From a bacterium (GTDB lineage: Bacteria; CG2-30-53-67), in contig JAJRUP010000148.1 of the NCBI GenBank assembly GCA_024277725.1, positions 1 to 36,857 of the forward strand: a DNA stretch of 36,857 nucleotides, read 5' to 3'. The notes under the pieces are model-generated. The model did not search any database. It was not told the DNA's origin and saw nothing but the letters and a program-made list of their open reading frames with translations. Position numbers and translations under genes: made by a program. This document shows positions 6,880 to 15,451 of this stretch, piece after piece (the first letter of the stretch is position 1; each line of letters opens with the position of its first letter).

Positions 6880-6895
6880 TGCAACAACCATGCCG
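6880..6895 (-). promoter_or_regulatory. Sigma-54 (-24/-12) promoter of pilA
   Basis: The minus strand reads CGGCATG-GTTG-TTGCA, matching TGGCACG-N4-TTGCW at all but two positions, with exact GG-N10-GC spacing. Expected start site is near 6870, giving a 5' untranslated region of about 105 nt. PilA is the classical target of the PilS/PilR pair. Confidence 0.78.
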
Positions 6896-7092
6896 AATTA
6901 AAACCTTTTTTGAATGAATTCTCTAACAATCAGTAATTGCTGCGTTTTTCGCCTCATACCATCCGTTTCCGGGCTACAGTCTCGCATTTGTCGCAGGACT
7001 ATTTGGGCCGATTTTTGTGCCGTCATTATCAGAGAAAAACGTTTCACCATATTATTTATCAATGAAATCAATGAGATATGATGTTGACATAA

Positions 7093-7122
7093 AATATATG
7101 AACTCATGCCGAAAAATGTCAA
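7093..7122 (-). promoter_or_regulatory. Possible sigma-70-type promoter upstream of pilA
   Basis: On the minus strand a perfect TTGACA (7122-7117), an 18-bp spacer and TATATT (7098-7093) form a plausible promoter about 330 nt upstream of pilA. The -35 is one arm of an inverted repeat with TGTTGACAT at 7082-7090, which could be an operator. It has no gene directly downstream other than the pilA leader. Confidence 0.3.
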
Positions 7123-7192
7123 CCTTCGGCTTTTTCCATTCCGGAAAATTTTGAGGAGATTATTATCCGTTTTCTTTCAGTATCCCCGTTCC

Positions 7193-8818
7193 CTAATCAA
7201 TTGCGTTCCTTTTCTGATTCTGAATCTCGTATATTTTCTCACATTTCAGCAACGCGTCATGCGCTGATTGATAGTCCGGCTTCAGTCGGACCGCCTGACG
7301 GAATTGTTCTATCGCTTTGTTAATATTACCTTCCTGCCAAAAGAGACGGCCCAGATTATAATGTGCCCTTGCCATTGCCGGATCAATAGACAAAGCCACA
7401 GTATAAAAAAACTCCGCATCTTTGTTGTTCCCTTGACTTCCCCGTATAATCCCCAAAAGATTATATACATTGGCCAGACGCGTTTGGTATTGCAAAGCCT
7501 GGAAAAGGTGTTGAGCGGCCTGCTTGTTGTCTCCTATTCTAAAAAAATACTCTCCTAATTTGGCATGCGCCACATAATTATTGTTTGTAGCGGAAGCAGC
7601 ATAGCTAAAAAGAGTAGAACCGTTTTTCCAGTATCCTAATTGATTCCATGACAAAAGCATATACATCATGACAATGATTGCAACAAAACTTTTCAAGAGA
7701 CTTTTCATGCATGCAGTCCTGCCGGCCGTATCACCTGCGAACCATGTCAATATCACAAAGAGACCGACCAGCGAGAGGTAAGTATAACGATCCGCAAAGG
7801 CCTGATTCCCGACCTGTACCAGCCCGATTACGGGGATGAGCATCACGATATACCATAGCCAACCGAAAAGAAAATAAGGGCGCTTTTGCCTCATCTTCAC
7901 TGCAGCAATCGTTACAAAGAGAAGAAAGAACGCAGCAACAAGGATCTCGACGGAGGAAAAGGCCGCCCCAGAACGTGGATAGAATACAGCAAGATTTTGT
8001 GGAAAAAACATCTTCCGGATGTATACGAAATAGCCGGCAAGGGCATTTGTTAAACGATGGGAAAAAGGATCCTGTGCCAGACTCATGACCGCTTTCCCCT
8101 GATTCTGTGCCATTACTGTCAGCAGACTGCTGACTGCAGAGAGAGCAAAAAACGGAATTTTCTCAAAGCTTGAACTCTTCGTAAACCGCTTCAAAGGCCA
8201 GAAATCAAGCAACAGCATCAACAACGGTAGAGTGACTGCCATCGGTTTTGACATGAGGGCAAAAGTGAAGAGAAGTATTGTCAGACTATATCGGGCGATC
8301 TGCTTTTCCCTGCAGCAATACCCATGATAAGCAATCAGAGTTAGGAGACTCCAGAATGCGCAAAGAAGATCTTTCCTTTCTGCAATCCACGCAACGGATT
8401 CAACATGCAGGGGGTGAACGGCAAACAGCATCGCCACAATGGCGCTCTTACATAGTTCACCCGTCATCCCTTCGAAGAGCCGGAAGAGGAGGAGTACATT
8501 CAGGAGATGCAGAAGGAGATTGATAAAATGGTGCCCTCTGGGATCGAGACCAAAGACCCGGTAGTCCAGCATATGCGAAAGCCATGTCAATGGATGCCAA
8601 TTGGCTTCATAGAATGAAGTAAATGCCCATCGAATATCATTGCATGTCATCCCTTGCTGTATATGGGGATTCTCATACACATACACATCATCATCATAAT
8701 TGACAAATCCATTTGAGAGTGACCGCCAGAAAACAATGATGGTAAGTAAGCTCAGCAATAAGACTATAAAACTATGCGGACGGAGACCACAATATCCCGG
8801 TACATTTTTCTTGCTCAT
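7193..8818 (-). CDS. TMTC-like GT-C membrane glycosyltransferase with TPR repeats (A)
   Basis: The 541-residue protein has about ten membrane helices followed by roughly three TPR repeats (from about residue 410). Near the start it carries an acidic loop FVNYDDDVYVYENP (Asp42-Asp44) after the first helix, then WHPLTWLSHMLD, HPLHVESVAWIAERKD (135-150), KPMAVTLP and ADRYTYLSLVG. These match a widespread bacterial TPR-protein family with the layout of eukaryotic TMTC O-mannosyltransferases, where the first-loop acidic residues are catalytic and the sugar comes from a polyprenyl-phosphate donor. The ATG at 8818 follows GGAAGG at 7 nt; a GTG 15 nt upstream is less likely. It is the gene nearest to pilA. 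Acceptor and sugar are unknown. Confidence 0.72.
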   Translation of the reverse strand: MSKKNVPGYCGLRPHSFIVLLLSLLTIIVFWRSLSNGFVNYDDDVYVYENPHIQQGMTCNDIRWAFTSFYEANWHPLTWLSHMLDYRVFGLDPRGHHFINLLLHLLNVLLLFRLFEGMTGELCKSAIVAMLFAVHPLHVESVAWIAERKDLLCAFWSLLTLIAYHGYCCREKQIARYSLTILLFTFALMSKPMAVTLPLLMLLLDFWPLKRFTKSSSFEKIPFFALSAVSSLLTVMAQNQGKAVMSLAQDPFSHRLTNALAGYFVYIRKMFFPQNLAVFYPRSGAAFSSVEILVAAFFLLFVTIAAVKMRQKRPYFLFGWLWYIVMLIPVIGLVQVGNQAFADRYTYLSLVGLFVILTWFAGDTAGRTACMKSLLKSFVAIIVMMYMLLSWNQLGYWKNGSTLFSYAASATNNNYVAHAKLGEYFFRIGDNKQAAQHLFQALQYQTRLANVYNLLGIIRGSQGNNKDAEFFYTVALSIDPAMARAHYNLGRLFWQEGNINKAIEQFRQAVRLKPDYQSAHDALLKCEKIYEIQNQKRNAID

Positions 8819-8840
8819 GTTTACGCCTTCCACCGGCTAC

Positions 8841-11540
8841 TCACTCAGTAAAATCGGAAGTGCTATGCCGGGATGGAGCCATTTTCCGGTCAGACTCCAG
8901 GTAGGTTCCGACATACCGTCTCAGGGCATTCAACGCCGGTTCAATCTTCTTATCCCTGGTACGATTGGGGTTTGCCTTCACCGCCTTTTCGAGAAAAACC
9001 AAGGCATTTTCATAGTTCTCAACTTTGTTGTAATAAAACCGCCAGAGCCGAAGTGCGATTTGGAAATTATCCGGGTCGATTTGGAGAATACTCCGTCCGG
9101 TCCGGATCGCCTTTGCCCGGTACGGATATCCCACCGCCTCGTAGAGGTCGTAGAGCTTCAGGAGGAGCTTCAAGTCCACGGAATTCTTATTTATGGCCGA
9201 TTCGTAGGTGCTGATCGCCTCTTTTACCCTCCCGAGTTTTACAAAGAGTTCGCCTTTTGCCACTGTTGCACCCGGATCATCTCCTTCCGCTACAAAGCGG
9301 TTCGATTTTTCCTGCAGATCCCGCATCTTCTTCAGTGCGGAGAGCCGGTCGGTGAAGGACTTATTACCTGGGTTCTGCGATACAAGTTCCTTTTCGAGTC
9401 GCATAGCTTCCTCGAAATCGAGCCCCTGTGAAAATACATCCACGGAAGTTTCAAGACACACATCGGAAGAACTCCCCTTCTCTCCGGTAAGACCTTCCGT
9501 CACCTTTAGAGCTTCCGAATACTTCCCTTGCTTCAGGAACGCCTTGGCAAGTAGGCACCGGGTCTCACAAGAGATATCTCCTGCGGCCAAGGCGGAACGT
9601 AGCCTCCTTTCAGCCTCTCTGTTATTTCCGGCGTCGAGATAGAGTTCGCCGTACAGACGATCGGCCTCCATCTCCTCCGCCTGATGACCGCCCTTTTCCA
9701 GGGCATCCAGTTTTTGTTGGAGCCGTTCCGCCCAACCGATTTTTTCCGGGACCCCTTTCAGAAAATCGTAAGATTCGAGGTCATCTCCAGCCAGTCGGAG
9801 CGCCTCACGGTACTCCTTTGCAGCCTGTTGAAACTTGAGTTCCTTGACGAGGACCTCTGCCATGTCATAATGAAATTCCGACCGGTCCGGGTGGAGAGAC
9901 AGGGCGCTCTCCATGGCCTCTTCAGCCTCATCAAGCCTCCCTTCTTCCAGATAGATTTTTGCAATATTCGGAAGATGCCCCCCCCCCTCATAGTCCGGTT
10001 GAACCTGCAGGTAATATTGGAGCGCTTTTTTATTTTCGCTCCTCATTAAGGCAAAATACCCCGCATTCATAAGGGCCATCTGGTCATGGGGATCAAGCTC
10101 CAGCGATTTTTCCGTTTCTTTCTCTCCCTGTTTGTATGCCCCCTGTTTGAAAAGAATCACGGCACGAATGGCAAAAACCTTTGAATCCCGGTAGAGTTTT
10201 GGATAAACCGCCTTTTCCAGTTCGCGCCACGCCGTCTGTTCAAGATGGACGAGATGGTAGGCGTGACCGCGGAAAAAGTGATTCACCGGATTTTCCGGGT
10301 CATGTCTCAGCCCTTCCGCCGTCAGGGCAAAGGTGTCCAACCAGTCCCGGTTACGGTCGACCGTTCGAACAAAATAGAAGGAACCGACAAGAAAACCGGA
10401 CAAAAACAACAGGAAAACCTGTGTACGTAGCCGATAGACCCTGTCCGCCAGGAGTCCCCCCAGCAGGCAGAAACCATAGGAAGGAAGATAAAGGTAATGT
10501 TCCGCCATGAGCATATGGTGCGGGATGATCTGCATTACCGGCAGAAGAGTAATAAAAAAGAACCAGACTGCAAAGGTGACAAGCCGGTGACGGCGCATCA
10601 CCAGAAAGGAGAACAACAAGAGGCCCAGGATCAGCGCCATGGATAACAGCACGGAAACATCGAGAAAGGAATGATAAAGAGGGGTCATCCGGTAATCGAA
10701 GCGGAGCACTACCGGAAAGAGAAGTTTCTTCACGTAGGCGGCTACAACAGTGAAGACGGTTGTAAAATTGGAGACCGGGTCTCCGCCCCACCACTTGATC
10801 CCTTTCGTCGTCACCATTCCGGAGGCATGTTCCAGGAAGAGAATGATATAAAGATAGCCGGCCAAGAGAAGAGCGGAGAACAGGATCACCCACTTGAAGT
10901 GCTGGAGGTTTTTCCGAAGGGATCGGCAAAAGAGCACTCCCGTCGGGACGGAAGAATCCCGTTCCTCATGTATGTCCCGAAGTATCTCGTAGGCAAAAAT
11001 CAGAAATGGGAGCGTGATCGCCATCTCCTTGGCCGAGATACCCAGAAGGTAACAAAGGACCGCACCCACATAGCAGCGTGTTCCTCCGGTCTCCCGTCCC
11101 TTCAGATAGGCCAGGAACCCCAATAGATAAAAGAGAGCGGAAAGGATGTCCCTGCGCCCCGAGAGGTAACTGACCGCCTCGGTGTGGATCGGATGAAGTG
11201 CGAAAGCGAAAGCTGTTACGAAAGACATTATATAGTTTCCGGTCAGACGTCTGGTCATCCACAGGACAACGAGGACCGTCAAGGTGTTGTAGAGTAAGTT
11301 CGACAGATGGTACCCGATCGGATTGAGCCCCCAGATGGCATAATCGACGGCATAAGAGAAGGTCCGGACCCACCGGTAGGTCAGAAGCCCGATGTTCCAG
11401 AAGGAGTGAATCGCCGGGTTCTTCTGAATCAAAACCATGTCATCGAGGACGAAACCACCAAAAATAGAGTTGAAATAAACAGCACTGGAAAGAATAATGA
11501 CAAACAAGATGAGGTACCGAGTGTATTTACGGTTCGTCAT
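8841..11540 (-). CDS. TMTC-like GT-C membrane glycosyltransferase with long TPR domain (B)
   Basis: The 899-residue protein has an N-terminal multi-span membrane part (to about residue 410) and a long C-terminal helical TPR array. Key motifs are FVLDD (Asp33-Asp34), GYHLSNLLYN, HPIHTEAVSYLSGRRD (116-131), KEMAITLP and AEHYLYLPSYG. The HP.HTEAV...GRxD and LYLPS motifs are shared with eukaryotic TMTC1-4 (CAZy GT105), which transfer mannose from dolichyl-phosphate-mannose to Ser/Thr. It would act in the inner membrane with the active site facing the periplasm. The ATG at 11540 is chosen; a TTG six bases upstream has better Shine-Dalgarno spacing. It is a clear paralogue of the next gene upstream. 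Function in pilin or surface-protein glycosylation is an inference. Confidence 0.72.
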   Translation of the reverse strand: MTNRKYTRYLILFVIILSSAVYFNSIFGGFVLDDMVLIQKNPAIHSFWNIGLLTYRWVRTFSYAVDYAIWGLNPIGYHLSNLLYNTLTVLVVLWMTRRLTGNYIMSFVTAFAFALHPIHTEAVSYLSGRRDILSALFYLLGFLAYLKGRETGGTRCYVGAVLCYLLGISAKEMAITLPFLIFAYEILRDIHEERDSSVPTGVLFCRSLRKNLQHFKWVILFSALLLAGYLYIILFLEHASGMVTTKGIKWWGGDPVSNFTTVFTVVAAYVKKLLFPVVLRFDYRMTPLYHSFLDVSVLLSMALILGLLLFSFLVMRRHRLVTFAVWFFFITLLPVMQIIPHHMLMAEHYLYLPSYGFCLLGGLLADRVYRLRTQVFLLFLSGFLVGSFYFVRTVDRNRDWLDTFALTAEGLRHDPENPVNHFFRGHAYHLVHLEQTAWRELEKAVYPKLYRDSKVFAIRAVILFKQGAYKQGEKETEKSLELDPHDQMALMNAGYFALMRSENKKALQYYLQVQPDYEGGGHLPNIAKIYLEEGRLDEAEEAMESALSLHPDRSEFHYDMAEVLVKELKFQQAAKEYREALRLAGDDLESYDFLKGVPEKIGWAERLQQKLDALEKGGHQAEEMEADRLYGELYLDAGNNREAERRLRSALAAGDISCETRCLLAKAFLKQGKYSEALKVTEGLTGEKGSSSDVCLETSVDVFSQGLDFEEAMRLEKELVSQNPGNKSFTDRLSALKKMRDLQEKSNRFVAEGDDPGATVAKGELFVKLGRVKEAISTYESAINKNSVDLKLLLKLYDLYEAVGYPYRAKAIRTGRSILQIDPDNFQIALRLWRFYYNKVENYENALVFLEKAVKANPNRTRDKKIEPALNALRRYVGTYLESDRKMAPSRHSTSDFTE

Positions 11541-11609
11541 GACCAAGGTTTCCTTTGCCGGCTTTTTCGCTTCGGTCCCCGAATCTTTTTACGCAAGCAT
11601 GAACTATCG

Positions 11610-12128
11610 TTATTCCACGATCGCTGAAAACTTAAGGCCTGTTCTGGCTGCATATTGTCGATACATACTTTTGAGATCATCCACAACCTTTTGGAGAGTT
11701 TGTGCATCCACCTGCGCAGGATTCAAGGCAAGGGATCTCTGAAAAAACCGGAGCGCTTCGGGCAGATCATGGACTTTTTTCCAGTACAGATATCCTAATT
11801 GCGTGTACGATTCTGCATCTTCCGGGAAATATATTAATGTTTGACGGTAGGCCCGAATTGCATCTCCCAGGTAAGGCTCTCCCATTAAAGCATATATCTT
11901 CCCGATTCGCCGGAGGACGGTCCGGTCTTTCCCGGCAGTTTCTTGCAAGCCAAGGAGAATCACCGCAGCCTTGTCATTATATCCGAAATCAACGAGTATA
12001 TCCGCCCACTCCAGCATTACCGCCGGACTGTTTGTGCCCTCCTTAGACCCCTTCCTGACACGGGACATCTTCTTGTAAACCTTCCTGAATGACACACTGT
12101 CCATTCCCAAATCGACCGCCCGATCAAA
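11610..12128 (-). pseudogene. C-terminal TPR part of TMTC-like gene C, cut off by an in-frame TAA
   Basis: The frame continues without shift from the gene at 12129-14312 across one TAA (12131-12129). The protein reads ...GRAIS, stop, FDRAVDLGMDS..., which is a single TPR helix pair interrupted in the middle. It contains about three TPR motifs and ends like paralogue B (a TPR ...ALRFF.RSLALNP followed by a long helix). Restored, the gene would be about 900 codons, the same as paralogue B. Re-initiation would have to use TTG at 12110 or ATG at 12104, neither with a clear ribosome binding site. It may be a decayed 3' end, a product of readthrough, or a sequencing error. Confidence 0.7.
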
Positions 12129-14312
12129 TTAGGATATGGCACGACCAAAATCCATGTCAGCACCATAGAGTCGGCCGAGATGATAATGAAACTCAGCGTT
12201 CCGGTCCTGTTGCTCAACGGCCTCTTTCATGTATTGAATGGCTTGATGGTACTCCTTCTTCTTCTCATACAACGTTGCCATCAGAGAATAAACTGCCGCA
12301 GAGACATCACCTGATGCCAGAAGCGGTTCGAGCAGTTCATAGGCGTTCCCATACCGGCCGATCTTAGAATAGGCTTCAGCCAGCAGAAGCAGACCGTTTC
12401 TGTCGTCTGGATTTACCTTGAGAATGTTTTCCGCACGCTGAAAGTGGACTGATTCAGAGCGAATCGTTTCTTCCCGGTTAGTAATCTCTGCCGAAAGATC
12501 CGTGCGAACTCTCGCGAACATCGAATATGCCTTTTCCGCCGGTCCGAATTCTCTCAACCATTCGTAACACCTGCCCAGGTTTCGGAGCAGGTTTTCATCC
12601 TGCGGCAAGTATCGAAGGAGTTTTCGGCTCTCCAAAATAATCCGCCTCGCAACACGATCCGCCTCTTCGTTATTCCACTGTGATTGGTAGATTCGAAAGA
12701 TCTGCTGCAATGCCGGGAGAAAGTAGTGTCCGGATTTGATTTTCTCGAAATAGGACAAGGCCTCTTCCTGATTCCTCATGGAGGAATAGAGACACCCCAG
12801 CACAAAATCGGCCAGGGGTGTTTCCGCCATCTTGATCGCCTTCTCTTCAAGACGGATTGCTTTCCGGTATTCTCCCCTCCTGTAGTGTATAAATCCTCTG
12901 TAAGCAACAGCTTGGGCAAAAGGTTTTTCTCCCTCCGCTGCCTGTCGGAATTCTCTTAAGGCATTTTCGTAGAGAAAGGCCTTCATGTAAGTCATTCCCA
13001 ACAATAAGTGTACCCGCTGATTTTTCGGGAAGACATGGAGATCGTCTCGGTAGATCGTGACATTGTTCTTCCAATCACGGTTCCGTTCCAAAGTTCGAAT
13101 TGAGAAAAAGGAAACGAGGAGTACAATCAGGACCAGAAATAGAGGAATCTTTTTGGGGTCTGTAGTGACGAGATGTTCATAGAAAACACCCACGAGGAGA
13201 CAAAAACCTAAAGAGGGAAGATAAAGAGCATGTTCAGCGACCAAGTCATGGTGAGGAACAATCTGCAATACGGGCAGAAGTGTTACAAAGTAAAGAAAGA
13301 TGGAGAAGGCGGCTACTTTATTTTTCCGGATACAGATCAATACAAAAAAGAGCATCAAGCCGAGAATCAACCATGCCAAAAGCACCCTCCCGTCCAAGAC
13401 TGATCGAATCAAAGGAAAAGAAAAATAATCCGCAACCAGCACAACAGGGAAAAGAGTCTTTTTGATATAGTGCAACAGGACGTACGAAACCGTCAACAAG
13501 TTCGAGAGGATTCCTCCCCCCCACCATTCAATCCCTTTTGCGGATACCATCGAGGAAGCATGCCGCAAGATAACGTAATAATAGATCGTGAGGGGAATGG
13601 AAAGCAGGAGGAAAATATAGAACCAGGAAAATTCTTTCCCCACCCTCTTGATACTACGAACAAGATCCTGGATATAACGGCTGCTGAATGGGCGATTTGT
13701 GGATACAAAGCGGGTGATGACATCGTATCCAAAAAGCAGGAGCGGGAAAGAGGCCGCCATCTCCTTGGTCAAGAGCGACGGCACGTAGCATGCAAAGACG
13801 GCATATAAATCCCGTTGCCTGCCCTGATCCCGGTAGGCAAGAAAGAATTTGAAGCCTGACAAATAAAAGAGCGTAAAGAGCACATCCCGGCGCCCGGAAA
13901 GATAACTCACAGCCTCCGTATGCACGGGATGGACGGCGAACAGGCACGCGACCCAGAAAGCCGATCCGTAATTACGGAACATCCTTCGTGAAATCGCATA
14001 GACCAGAAGGCTGTTCAGAACATGGATGAAGATGTTAGTGAGGTGATATCCGACGGGGTTTAGCCCCCAGAAGAAATAATCGAATGTATACGAGATCGTT
14101 CGGAGAGGGCGATAATCATGGAGGAAAATATCTCCAATGTTCAGCAGACTTCTGATCCGGAGATTCCCTGCGATCAACGTCCGATCGTCCATGACAAAAC
14201 CATTGTGCAGGGTGTTGATGTAAACCAGGACGCTCAATGCACAAATTACGACAATGGCGAGGCTTCTTTGAGTTCGAGTATCGTCCCTTGGATACAAATT
14301 TTGCTCCGGCAT
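12129..14312 (-). CDS. TMTC-like GT-C membrane glycosyltransferase (C), prematurely stopped
   Basis: The 727-residue product keeps the whole membrane part and most of the TPR array. Motifs: FVMDD (Asp42-Asp43), GYHLTNIFIH, HPVHTEAVSYLSGRRD (128-143), KEMAASFP, the HASSMVSAKGIEWWGG loop, and AEHALYLPSLG. It is closely similar to paralogue B over its length, so the pair arose by tandem duplication. Translation ends at a TAA inside a TPR motif, removing about 170 residues. The membrane catalytic part may still work, since the lost region is probably for substrate binding. The ATG at 14312 has a weak AGGGAT ahead of it. It follows the upstream glycosyltransferase gene by 8 nt, so it is in the same operon. 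Confidence 0.72.
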   Translation of the reverse strand: MPEQNLYPRDDTRTQRSLAIVVICALSVLVYINTLHNGFVMDDRTLIAGNLRIRSLLNIGDIFLHDYRPLRTISYTFDYFFWGLNPVGYHLTNIFIHVLNSLLVYAISRRMFRNYGSAFWVACLFAVHPVHTEAVSYLSGRRDVLFTLFYLSGFKFFLAYRDQGRQRDLYAVFACYVPSLLTKEMAASFPLLLFGYDVITRFVSTNRPFSSRYIQDLVRSIKRVGKEFSWFYIFLLLSIPLTIYYYVILRHASSMVSAKGIEWWGGGILSNLLTVSYVLLHYIKKTLFPVVLVADYFSFPLIRSVLDGRVLLAWLILGLMLFFVLICIRKNKVAAFSIFLYFVTLLPVLQIVPHHDLVAEHALYLPSLGFCLLVGVFYEHLVTTDPKKIPLFLVLIVLLVSFFSIRTLERNRDWKNNVTIYRDDLHVFPKNQRVHLLLGMTYMKAFLYENALREFRQAAEGEKPFAQAVAYRGFIHYRRGEYRKAIRLEEKAIKMAETPLADFVLGCLYSSMRNQEEALSYFEKIKSGHYFLPALQQIFRIYQSQWNNEEADRVARRIILESRKLLRYLPQDENLLRNLGRCYEWLREFGPAEKAYSMFARVRTDLSAEITNREETIRSESVHFQRAENILKVNPDDRNGLLLLAEAYSKIGRYGNAYELLEPLLASGDVSAAVYSLMATLYEKKKEYHQAIQYMKEAVEQQDRNAEFHYHLGRLYGADMDFGRAIS

Positions 14313-14320
14313 TTTTATCC

Positions 14321-15451
14321 CTATTGATCTTTCATCAATAGTTTCAGATATTTCCTGCTCATTACTTCTGCTGAAACAAGTTGGAAATCATTGTTGCCCG
14401 CTGCATGATCACCATGAAGGATTTCATCAATGATGCGAGCCAGTCCCGTGATATCTTCCGGATCAACGAAATGAAGGGTCGAAAAATGATCTGCAAGTTC
14501 GATTATACCCGAGTTCTTCGATGCAATAACATGCATGTCGTGGAAGAGCGCTTCCAAATAAACCAGGCCGAAACTTTCATAGAGTGACGGCATGCAGAAG
14601 ATACTGCATTTACGATAATATTCATTCATGGAAGACGGGGCCAATCGTCCGAGAAACACAACTTGCTCTTGAAGACCGAGAGTCTTCGTCATTCTGCTTA
14701 TTCGTTTTAGGTTTCTGTCTTTTCCCGCCACATAACACTTGATCAAAGGGTATCGGCTCCGAAGAATCTGGATAGCCCGGAGCAGAGCGGGCAGCCCTTT
14801 CCTGTAAAAATTCCCCCCCGCGAAGAATATGCTATACTTCTCTTCCGGAACTTGAGTTTTTTTCAGGGGTCTCAGGATAATGCCATTATGTATAACATCG
14901 ATCTTCCGATCGAGTTGATAATGTTTCATCAACATGTCCCTGCAGTACATAGAAACAGTCACCAGTTGTGTCATCTTGCCGTATGCCTTACGTTCCAGCA
15001 TATACATACACTTATAATAGATAGACCTCTTCGGCCAGTCCGGATAATACCGTATGTTCTCCCGGTCAACCCTGCCGAACATTGCGGCATAGAAATCATG
15101 AATTATCCCAAGGGTTTCATTCTTTCGACGGAAGAAAAGTCCTTCTCTCGCGTCCATAAAAATCACCTTGGAGGATACAGGAAGGTCGTTATCCACAAAA
15201 TAGCGGTTGATCTTCATGGAGAAAGAGACCCATCGGTGACCGGTAATGTCTAAGGGGTTTTTCTTGACAGTCCCGATTGAAACCTCTTTTTTTTTGCAAT
15301 CTATTTCCTCGCCCTCCGGACAGATCACCAGGACATTAAACGAAGCAGATAATTTTCGAAGGAGTGCACGCGCCAACGTTCCGACACCGCTTTTAATATT
15401 GCGGAGCTGATTGGTGACGAGGATAATATTTTTCTTCTCTTTAACAGCCAT
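14321..15451 (-). CDS. Family 4 glycosyltransferase
   Basis: The 376-residue protein has the GT-B two-lobe plan of CAZy GT4. The N-terminal lobe starts with a strand and a GVGTLARALL turn (acceptor side). The C-terminal lobe has VIHNGI, the FFAGGNFYRKGLPALLRAI motif that opens the nucleotide-binding lobe, and the E-x7-E motif ESFGLVYLEAL that binds the nucleotide-sugar. It is a retaining enzyme that adds a sugar to a lipid-linked or soluble glycan on the cytoplasmic side. GGAAG six bases before the ATG supports the start. It overlaps the upstream GT2 gene by 11 nt. Donor and acceptor cannot be deduced. Confidence 0.83.
   Translation of the reverse strand: MAVKEKKNIILVTNQLRNIKSGVGTLARALLRKLSASFNVLVICPEGEEIDCKKKEVSIGTVKKNPLDITGHRWVSFSMKINRYFVDNDLPVSSKVIFMDAREGLFFRRKNETLGIIHDFYAAMFGRVDRENIRYYPDWPKRSIYYKCMYMLERKAYGKMTQLVTVSMYCRDMLMKHYQLDRKIDVIHNGIILRPLKKTQVPEEKYSIFFAGGNFYRKGLPALLRAIQILRSRYPLIKCYVAGKDRNLKRISRMTKTLGLQEQVVFLGRLAPSSMNEYYRKCSIFCMPSLYESFGLVYLEALFHDMHVIASKNSGIIELADHFSTLHFVDPEDITGLARIIDEILHGDHAAGNNDFQLVSAEVMSRKYLKLLMKDQ

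Larger units (their letters stand above)
6764..7192. other. 429-bp control region upstream of pilA
   Basis: The gap holds the pilA ribosome binding site, a short leader reading frame (6804-6851), a sigma-54 promoter (6880-6895), AT-rich sequence without a clear gene, a sigma-70-like promoter within an inverted repeat (7081-7122), and an AT-rich hairpin TTTTCC/GGAAAA near 7131-7151 after the end of the TPR protein gene. A 74-codon frame at 6898-7122 begins with TTG and has no recognisable product. Confidence 0.65.

Noticed and set aside
6898-7122. 74-codon minus-strand frame upstream of pilA
   Set aside because: It begins with TTG, has no ribosome binding site and no recognisable product, and its sequence is AT-rich control DNA ending at the sigma-54 promoter.
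11541-11609. Hairpin TTCGGTCCCCGAA followed by TCTTTTT on the plus strand
   Set aside because: No plus-strand gene ends there, and on the minus strand the hairpin has no T-run.
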